Source: Patescibacteria group bacterium (lineage in GTDB: Bacteria; Patescibacteriota; Gracilibacteria; UM-FILTER-43-11). Taken from it: a stretch of DNA of 23,330 bases. This document shows, one piece after another, positions 1 through 6,800 of this stretch (its first letter is position 1; each line of letters starts with the position of its first letter). Under the pieces are notes generated by a model. It did not search any database, had not been told where the DNA came from, and worked only from the letters and a program-made list of their open reading frames with translations. Location of the stretch: the NCBI GenBank assembly GCA_029260955.1, contig JAJDCF010000079.1, forward strand, positions 1 to 23,330, given 5' to 3'. The translations under genes were made by a program, and so were the position numbers.

Positions 1-251
1 GTTTTCCCTTCTATGGTTGGGTTTTCAGTAAAATAGAGATCAATCCCAGCCTTAACATCCTGACCATAACCAGCAGCATTACCAGTTAAAGGTCCAATGA
101 AACCAATCTTGATCACATCAGGCAGTTCGACTGTCATTTTATCGGCAGCATCATCGGTATCGAGAGCACGAGGTGCCCCACCACCAGCATTACATCCAAC
201 CAGCAATATGCTAGAAAAGAGAAGTACCAGTAAAGTTGTCTTCTTAAACAT
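1..251 (-). CDS. ABC transporter substrate-binding lipoprotein, branched-chain amino acid type (N-terminal fragment)
   Basis: The gene runs off the left edge, so only the first 83 codons are visible. The protein opens with a lipoprotein signal: Lys3-Lys4, a hydrophobic stretch, then a lipobox Leu-Val-Gly-Cys with the lipidated Cys at residue 20, followed by a Gly-rich linker. From about residue 47 the sequence IKIGFIGPLTGNAAGYGQD matches the first strand and ligand loop of the periplasmic-binding family Peripla_BP_6 (LivJ/LivK-like). The following GIDLYF segment is the usual first helix. Such proteins capture amino acids or other small polar solutes outside the membrane and deliver them to an ABC permease. 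The substrate cannot be told from this fragment. The ATG at 249-251 directly precedes the signal peptide. No Shine-Dalgarno is seen upstream. The gene follows the MBL-fold gene by 67 bp on the same strand. Confidence 0.85.
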   Translation of the reverse strand, partial: MFKKTTLLVLLFSSILLVGCNAGGGAPRALDTDDAADKMTVELPDVIKIGFIGPLTGNAAGYGQDVKAGIDLYFTENPTIEGK

Positions 252-318
252 AAATAAAGAGTTAAAAAAATAGTTAAGATAAATAATTCTATTTTTTATT
301 TTATTTCAGGCTCACATA

Positions 319-969
319 CTACTGCCCAGTTACATTAAGCACAACCAATTTACTGTTGTCCTCGGGGAGTTCAGAGCGTTTCACTCTAAAAGTATCCATC
401 GGCTCATCCACATTGGATCCCATAACAGTTAAGAAAGATTGGAGATCACCAAGGTCAAGATTATTACCATCGGTGTCATAACACATGGGAACAATCACAC
501 GAGGCTCAATCTGCTCGATTACTTCTTTGGCCTTTTTAGGGTCAAGACAAGCCTTGCCTCCAACGGGAACAAAAAGTATATCAACATCCCCTACTTGTTC
601 AAGTTGTTCAGGGGTTAGCTTTGTACCCTGAGCACCAAGATGACAAAGGCGAATACCTCCCCAATGAATAACGACTATATTGTTTTCAAGCTGCTCCTTA
701 TCATCCTTCTGATTATGAAAAGAATGGATCATTTTGAAATGAATACCCTTTGTTTCGAACTCACCTGGCCAACTAAAAAGTTTGGGGTCACCCTCTACAA
801 CTTTCGCATTGTTGTGAGCAGGAGCATTGTGACTAACGGTCACTGCGTCTGCGGTTAAGTTGGGTAATTTTAAACCGATTTCCTCATGAAAGGGGTCTGT
901 AACAACCTTTACACCTTTTTCTTCAATTGAAAAACAGGCCTGTCCATAAAACTTGATATCCATATTCAT
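319..969 (-). CDS. MBL-fold (UlaG/Lactamase_B_3-like) protein with degenerate metal site
   Basis: The 216-residue protein has the layout of the small UlaG-like metallo-beta-lactamase-fold family: an N-terminal KFYGQACFSI strand, TDPF near residue 25, a PGEFE turn near 68, a conserved LFVPVGG near 132 and a final VIVPMCYDTDG near 158. The family normally binds two metals through HxHxDH, HLGD and a PMHY histidine. Here the first motif is H47-N-A49-P-A51-H52, the second is H110-L-G-A113, and the last histidine is Cys163. Three to four ligands are therefore lost and only H47, H52 and H110 remain. The fold seems intact, so this may be a pseudoenzyme or a protein with altered metal use. ATG at 967-969 is used here, but Met3 (961-963) is an equally good start. 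It is cytoplasmic with no signal peptide. The stop is TAG. Confidence 0.8.
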   Translation of the reverse strand: MNMDIKFYGQACFSIEEKGVKVVTDPFHEEIGLKLPNLTADAVTVSHNAPAHNNAKVVEGDPKLFSWPGEFETKGIHFKMIHSFHNQKDDKEQLENNIVVIHWGGIRLCHLGAQGTKLTPEQLEQVGDVDILFVPVGGKACLDPKKAKEVIEQIEPRVIVPMCYDTDGNNLDLGDLQSFLTVMGSNVDEPMDTFRVKRSELPEDNSKLVVLNVTGQ

Positions 970-991
970 ATATTCTTAAAAAGCAGGCGTT

Positions 992-1021
992 ATTCTAGCA
1001 CACTCAAAGGACATATGAAAA
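992..1021 (-). promoter_or_regulatory. Putative promoter of the MBL-fold gene
   Basis: On the minus strand a TAGAAT -10 box (992-997) lies 18 bp from a weak TTTTCA -35 box (1016-1021). Transcription would begin near 985, giving a leader of about 16 bases. The boxes lie just past the terminator of the upstream operon, which fits a fresh start of transcription here. Confidence 0.4.
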
Positions 1022-1026
1022 GAAAA

Positions 1027-1053
1027 GGTGGTGACTCGATATCGTCATCACTT
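1027..1053 (-). terminator. Intrinsic terminator of the surface-protein operon
   Basis: The arms 1028-1035 (GTGGTGAC) and 1044-1051 (GTCATCAC) pair over 8 bp with one G-U, around an 8-base loop. Read on the minus strand, the stem is followed by CCTTTTCTTTTC, an imperfect U-tract. It lies 33 bp past the stop of the last operon gene and before the MBL-gene promoter. Confidence 0.6.
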
Positions 1054-1083
1054 CGTTATTTTGACTGCAGATTAGGCTAGGAC

Positions 1084-2139
1084 CTAGGCTTTGATAGCTC
1101 TCAGAGACCCCCAAATAAGAATGCCAATAGAAGTAAGCACTAAGGCAAACAAAAAGGATTCAGCTGGACCAGTGTCTGGTTGCCCCTGAACTCCGGAAAG
1201 AACCGGATTATAGGCCTGATTGCTGTAAGCCTGCACACCTTGATAGGCAATATTTGCCTGATAAGAAGCCTGCTGACCTACACCTCGATTCTGTGCCAAA
1301 ATATCATGAGGACTAACAGAAACAGTATGAGTGTTATAACGATAGACTCCATTAGTAGTGCCAGTCGAAGTGCCCAAGCCAAATTGTGCAGATGCCTGAG
1401 TTCCGGCTTGGCCACCAGAAGGAACCTGAGTAGTTCCAACACCTGGAATACCCAATGCCTGAGCCTCTAAAATCTGTATCAAATCCTGGATTTTCTGCTC
1501 ATTTTCAATTTCCTTTTTCTTGAATTCATCAAGCTGCTGACTTAAAGATTGCAAAAGCTCGGCATCGGAATCTAAGCCTTCATTAGCTTCAGAAACTTCT
1601 TCAGCAGCAGCATGAGCTGCACCCAAATCGTCGATTATAATGCTCTCAGCTTCTGTAGCAGCATCGGTAGCAACTTCTGTGTCAGATGACGAATCGGAAT
1701 CGGACTTCAAATCCGAATCGGCCACTGTTTCACCGTCTACAGATGCTTCAGTATCCGTATCGGCCAGTGGTTCAATCTGAATACTTACAGCATCAGATTC
1801 TGCCTCAACAACAGTCTCATTTTCAAAAGCTTGTTCTTCTTCTGCAGCAACCTCATCTTCTTCCCCACCAGTGAAAAGTGTTCCACCTTGATCCTGATAA
1901 TCAGGAACAACTTGAAAAGTTCCATCAAAGAGCTGCGCCTTCATAAGGCCAACAATCTCCTGAGGAGCAAAAAGAACTGAAGAAAAAATCACGAGAGCCA
2001 CGAAACCAACACCCCAAAAGGCCTTATTCGTTACTTTGTTAGTTGAACCCTCATACGGCGTATTCACCGTAGCTTCCAAAGCAGGAGTTGCTTCATCCGG
2101 AATAGTAATCCAAACGGTTTCCTTTTGTTGGTTAGTCAT
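1084..2139 (-). CDS. Bitopic acidic/coiled-coil surface protein of unknown family, with QPDTG-type C-terminal anchor
   Basis: I do not recognise a family for this 351-residue protein. It has a cytoplasmic N-terminus of about 40 residues and a first membrane segment at 41-59. A strongly acidic Ser/Asp/Glu/Ala-rich stretch covers roughly 90-185, including SDSDSSSD. A predicted coiled coil with a Lys/Glu/Gln heptad pattern lies at about 190-228, and a Gly/Gln/Ser/Tyr-rich segment at 230-318. The C-terminus is QPDTGP (320-325), a second hydrophobic segment (327-346) and a short basic tail, which resembles an LPXTG-type sorting signal with Leu replaced by Gln. Alternatively it is simply a second transmembrane helix. 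The gene overlaps the upstream cohesin-like gene by 8 bp and is the last of the operon, so it is probably part of the same surface assembly, perhaps as a spacer or anchor. The stop is TAG, with a hairpin terminator close behind. Confidence 0.75.
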   Translation of the reverse strand: MTNQQKETVWITIPDEATPALEATVNTPYEGSTNKVTNKAFWGVGFVALVIFSSVLFAPQEIVGLMKAQLFDGTFQVVPDYQDQGGTLFTGGEEDEVAAEEEQAFENETVVEAESDAVSIQIEPLADTDTEASVDGETVADSDLKSDSDSSSDTEVATDAATEAESIIIDDLGAAHAAAEEVSEANEGLDSDAELLQSLSQQLDEFKKKEIENEQKIQDLIQILEAQALGIPGVGTTQVPSGGQAGTQASAQFGLGTSTGTTNGVYRYNTHTVSVSPHDILAQNRGVGQQASYQANIAYQGVQAYSNQAYNPVLSGVQGQPDTGPAESFLFALVLTSIGILIWGSLRAIKA

Positions 2140-3211
2140 TTTTTGGGCTTAAATTAGATTTGCTCTTTTTTCGGAAAGCTAATGTTCCACCAAGTCCAAT
2201 GGCTGAAAGAGACAACCATCCGACAAGCGGACCATTTTGAGGCTGAAGAGGAACTCTGGCAAAAAGAGAAGCCAGAATTTCGTCATAAGGTGAAGTAGAT
2301 GATAGAGGCTGATTAATAATGATAGCCACTTCATCAGAATAATCACTTTCTTGAGATTTTGAATCGTAAGCAGTGATGGAAAAGTAATAAACCTCGCCAT
2401 TATTCAGGCCATCCAAGCGGTACTGATTTACACGGCCAATAGTTCTTCGGCGAGTGTACATTCCAGAAGTCTTTCCGTAGTAAAGGTTATACCCAACAAG
2501 TTCTGATTCAACACTTGAATCCCATTTTAGGTCAACGTATCCAGGACCAGTATTCACCTGTAGGTTTTGTGGTCGCTGCAGATTGGCAAAGCCAAAAGCA
2601 GTTACATTAACATCGGTAGGTGAAAAATCAGTTGTAGTAGTTGCCGCAGCATCTACATCGGCATAAGGCTGAGCGCCAGGATTAAGGTTGATCACAAGTG
2701 CCTCAGGTTCTTCAGAAAGAATATTGACCGGAAAAGCCTGATCAACAATGTTCACACTGGTGTGACCCAGTTCAGAAATCTGATAATCATAAGCTTCGAT
2801 CACGGTAGCAATTGCGTAAGGCGTGATCACTTTAAATCTAACTGTCGCAACCTTACCTTCTGCCAGCTCAAAGCCACCAGAAACATTAGAACGTCCAAGC
2901 TTTACTAGTCCTTGATCCGCACTAACCTCAGTTTCACCGGGAGCAGAAAGAGTAAATGGAGTGTCATTAGTATCAACACTCACTGCCTCTAAAACATTTT
3001 CGTTGTAATCTAGCCATGAGCGAACGGAAATTACACTTTGCAGCCCTGGATTCTTGAGGGCAACCTCAACATCAAACTCATCACCAACTCTAGCTTCGGT
3101 AATCAAAGAATTGATTTCGAGACTTGCATCTGTCTGCTGCGCTGAAGTCAGCGTATAGCCAGCAGTGATAGAAACAAGTAGACCAGCGATGATAAATAAA
3201 GTTTTCTTCAT
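2132..3211 (-). CDS. Membrane-anchored cohesin-like + fibronectin type III protein
   Basis: This is a 359-residue exported protein. It has a signal peptide at 1-25 (MKKTLFIIAG then TSAQQ, cleavage likely after SAQ). A cohesin-like beta-sandwich spans about 29-170, with landmarks VGDEFDVEVALKNPG, RSWLDYNENVL, LGRS (105-108), IEAYD (138-142) and LGHTS (148-152). An Ala/Thr linker follows, then a fibronectin type III domain at about 213-300 (RPQNLQVNTG, VDLKWD, LVGYNLYYG, YYFSITAYD). The C-terminus has QPQNGP (323-328), a hydrophobic helix (328-345) and an RKKSKS tail. Known cohesins bind dockerins, so with two dockerin-bearing genes upstream this protein could be a membrane-anchored receptor for them. 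That role is inferred. The domain is clearly paralogous to the one in the preceding lipoprotein gene, whose stop lies 1 bp before this ATG. No enzyme motif is seen. Confidence 0.85.
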   Translation of the reverse strand: MKKTLFIIAGLLVSITAGYTLTSAQQTDASLEINSLITEARVGDEFDVEVALKNPGLQSVISVRSWLDYNENVLEAVSVDTNDTPFTLSAPGETEVSADQGLVKLGRSNVSGGFELAEGKVATVRFKVITPYAIATVIEAYDYQISELGHTSVNIVDQAFPVNILSEEPEALVINLNPGAQPYADVDAAATTTTDFSPTDVNVTAFGFANLQRPQNLQVNTGPGYVDLKWDSSVESELVGYNLYYGKTSGMYTRRRTIGRVNQYRLDGLNNGEVYYFSITAYDSKSQESDYSDEVAIIINQPLSSTSPYDEILASLFARVPLQPQNGPLVGWLSLSAIGLGGTLAFRKKSKSNLSPKND

Positions 3212-3212
3212 T

Positions 3213-3776
3213 TTATTGATTTATGATCAGAAGTGGTGACTGAGGTTTAAGCAGAATGTTGATAGGATCACCATCAAGCATCATATTTGCAGATGTGTGA
3301 CCTAGCAGAGTCTGTTTAAAGTCATAAGCCTCAATCATAACTGCTCCATCAGCAGTCTTTTCAAAGTGTATTTCAGCAATCATGATTTCTTTGCCACTTT
3401 CGGGTGTAGCACTGGAACGTCCCAGCATCACAAAGCCCAAGTCGTGATCAAAATCATTGTCATAAGGAGCCATCAACTCAAAAGCAGAAGCCTTGGTGTC
3501 GATTGATAAACCTTTTATGGTATTAGGGTTGTAAGCCAACCAAGCTTGAACCGAAGTAACAGGTTTCTTTTCTGGATTTTGTAGGGCTAATTGGACCACA
3601 ATATCATCTTCTCCTTCTACTTCAGTAAGTGACAAACTCACTGTCTTTTTCATTTCTTGAGCCGCCTCAATACGTTCCACACCCACTTCGGATACATTTT
3701 TAGGAGCGCATCCTGAAAGCATATTGGTTGCAATCAAGATCATGGCAGCTGCAATGAGAATTTTTACAGAGTTCAT
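3213..3776 (-). CDS. Cohesin-like domain lipoprotein
   Basis: This 187-residue protein has a lipoprotein signal ending in Leu20-Ser-Gly-Cys23, a short Glu/Lys linker and a single cohesin-like domain at about 45-187. It shares ordered landmarks with the next gene's domain: LALQNP, V-x-AWLAYNPNTI, LGRS (118-121), IEAYD (148-152), LGHTSAN (158-164) and a final PINIL. The two domains are therefore paralogous. A lipid-anchored cohesin-like module without other domains suggests a minimal surface docking site, but binding has not been shown and cohesin-like folds also occur outside cellulosomes. The upstream gap to the giant gene is 24 bp and the downstream gap is 1 bp, so it is transcribed with its neighbours. 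No Shine-Dalgarno is seen before the ATG. Confidence 0.85.
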   Translation of the reverse strand: MNSVKILIAAAMILIATNMLSGCAPKNVSEVGVERIEAAQEMKKTVSLSLTEVEGEDDIVVQLALQNPEKKPVTSVQAWLAYNPNTIKGLSIDTKASAFELMAPYDNDFDHDLGFVMLGRSSATPESGKEIMIAEIHFEKTADGAVMIEAYDFKQTLLGHTSANMMLDGDPINILLKPQSPLLIINQ

Positions 3777-3800
3777 ATTTACTATTTGAATAACAATTGA

Positions 3801-6800
3801 TTATTGAATTTCACCTCCGGCAGGTACCGAGGTAATAGGAACAGTAGCGTTAGGATCTGCCTCTAAAGGCTGCCCGGCTTGATCCGCCGCAGCGGCTGCC
3901 TGAGCAGATGCATTAGCAACAGCATCAGCTACATTTTCACCTTCTCCAAAGTAAGTTGTTCCATAAACAGAAGAGAAAATCGTAAAGTCAGTAAAGTCGA
4001 CTCGTCCATCACTGTTAAGGTCGGCAAAGTTAGCAGCAGCCTTATGCTGAGCAACTGATAGGTTGTAACCCTTGAAGCCTTTGTTAAGTGATGAAGGCAA
4101 TTTAGTACCATCGTAAGACTCAAGTCCCTCGATGTTTAAGCGATATTTCTGCTCAGCTTTCTGAGGTCCGGTTTTGATTTGAATGACATTACCCGGAGAC
4201 AAAAGAGTCACTCCAAGCACGTCCAATCTTTCGCTAGTATTTTCACTTTCGTAGATAGAAATTCCAAATTGATCACTTCCATCGGTCTGGCTAAGACCAG
4301 TACGAACAGATGAAGGCTTTAGATTATTACGGAATTCAAGTTCGACTATATTAAAGTCAGCAGCCTGAATGTATTCCATGACAGGAGCCTTGTTAAGCGC
4401 CTGGAATCCAGTGAAGTTAAAACGATTTGCAGCACCTTCAATCACTCCACGACCTACGATGTCTTTGATGTCCTTAGTGACAGAAAGCACATAACGTTTG
4501 CCGGGAACCTGGTTAAAGGTAGAAAGTGTTACCACCGTTCCAGCTGGATTGATAGTAGCTCCTACGATAGGAAGTCTTTCCTTTATATTGCTCTCGCTAC
4601 TAATCGTAAATCCTTTACCGGAAGAAGCCACAGAATTTGCTGAAATTTCTTTGTTGAATGGTACTTCAATAGTCGTTTCACTAGTGGTAATAGCACCAAG
4701 TGCTGTAGGAAGTTCCTGCTGATCGCTAATCGAATCACCAGTGCCAACATATACCGGAATCACACCACTAGTGGTTTTTCCACCGGCATCCGTCACAATG
4801 ATTTCGACCTGGTATGGATTTGGACTAGGGGCTGTAAGTGCACTAATCATAACGTTAGGAAGAATGAACCATTGTCCATTAACTCCTTCTTTTACACTTG
4901 GATTCATACATACAAGTACGTTTGAACCTGTAGGACAGTTACCATCGGAAGGTGCAGCAGTTTCACCGCCACCCAAAACACCATTTGTTTCGGTGCCAAC
5001 TTGCCCAACTTCACCTAAGTTTGCAATAACAGAAACGATGTCATCATCGCTATCTTGAATGAAGGTGTACAAAGTAATCGGTGTTTCACCATCGTTTATA
5101 GAAACGCGAGGTGTGGTATAAGCTCGGTCCTCGACAACTCTTGGCGGATCACCGAGAGTATCTTTGTGAGTGACTTCAATTTGAAGAATCAAATTGTCTT
5201 TATCACCATTACTATCAATGGCTATAATTTCGATATTGTGAATATTGAGTGGTGCAGTAGTTGGAATGGTTAAACCAGTAGCCAAATACCAAGCAGCCTC
5301 ACCCTCGGTTGATGCTTCAGCATCTTTTTTGAGTGCAATAGGAGGTAAACCAATAGTACTAAAATTAGCAGTCACGCTCTGGATGTCAGCAATACCATCT
5401 TTATCGGATACAAAGGCATTGATATCAAAAGTAGTCTTTCCATCACGTGGAATAGACAAACGTGGGCTAATATAGCTCACATCAGAATCGATCTTTGGCC
5501 CACTTACAGAAGTGGAAACCACAAGCTCTAAAGTCCCTGTAACCTGCTCACCCGTAATATCAGAAGCAACAAGGGTAATTGTATATGTACCCGCATCTGT
5601 TGTATCAGGAACGGTAAATTCTTCAGATTCAAAGAACTGAGTTTCTAGTTCGGTTCCCTCGGTCATTTCGCTAATGGCAGTAAGGTGCTTAAACCCAATG
5701 CCAAGTACTCCAAGATCAGCGACAACTGAATTAATTGTGTCTGCACCATCCTGGTCAGTAATCTGAGCAGAGATCTTTACAGGAGTTTCGCCATCTGGAG
5801 AAACACTGATAGGACTGATGTACACCTGGTCGATGACAGGTGGCACACTCTTTACGACATCCTTGCTAACACGAATGCCAGCAGTACCTGTAAATACCTC
5901 GCTACCCTTTCGTACTTCCACAGGAAGCAAATAAGGAGCATCCTGAGTTTGAACAGTAGCAGGAACAGTTGTTTCGTAGGTATACCACTGACTAAACTGT
6001 GGCTGAGTACCAGAGTCTTTGACCATTTCGACAGTCGAAGGACCACCAATTTGGCTTAGATTTACTACCACACTAGATACACTGGAAAGTCCAATAGGGT
6101 CTTCCACAAGTACCCAAAGCTTGGTGATAGTCTCGCCATCGTTTGGCACGTTATAAGGAACCGCTTTAGATTCCGCAGATTGAACAGTTAGTACCTGCGC
6201 AGGTAAGTTAACCAGAAGCGCATTGCTAAATGAGAGTAAATTATCCGCCTGATCAATCAAAGTAACATCGTAAAGACCCGCAGTGAAAGCAGCTGGAACT
6301 GAGAAGGTCAATGAGGTAGCAGTTTGTGTACCAATGGTCACAGTTTCTGTACCTACACGAACTTCCTGAACAATATCCAGATTTGTTCCGGAAATCACTA
6401 CATTCGTTTCAAGGTCATTTGTAATAGAACTTGGAGTAAGCAAATTTATAGCAGCAACCGGCAATTGGAAACCAAGGAAGTTATGTACCTTCCCATTACC
6501 AATCCGCAAACCGTTGGAGTCTTTAACTCCAGAGAAAATAGCGAAGTAGTTCTGAGCCGCAGATTGAATCGCTGTTTTTAGCTCATAAGTATCATTATCA
6601 ATTTTAGTAACACCGGTCACAACCAAATCAGTACGCCCAGCAGCAGCAGGATTAAGAGGATTGCTAACGCGGAATATATCGTGATTAACCGGAGTGAAAG
6701 TGGTTTCATCTAGTGCACCACTAAAGTTCATTCGCAGAGTTTCAGCGTCAATCACTTCGATTGAGCTCAAAACAATAGGGCTAGTAGCAGTTTGAGTGCC

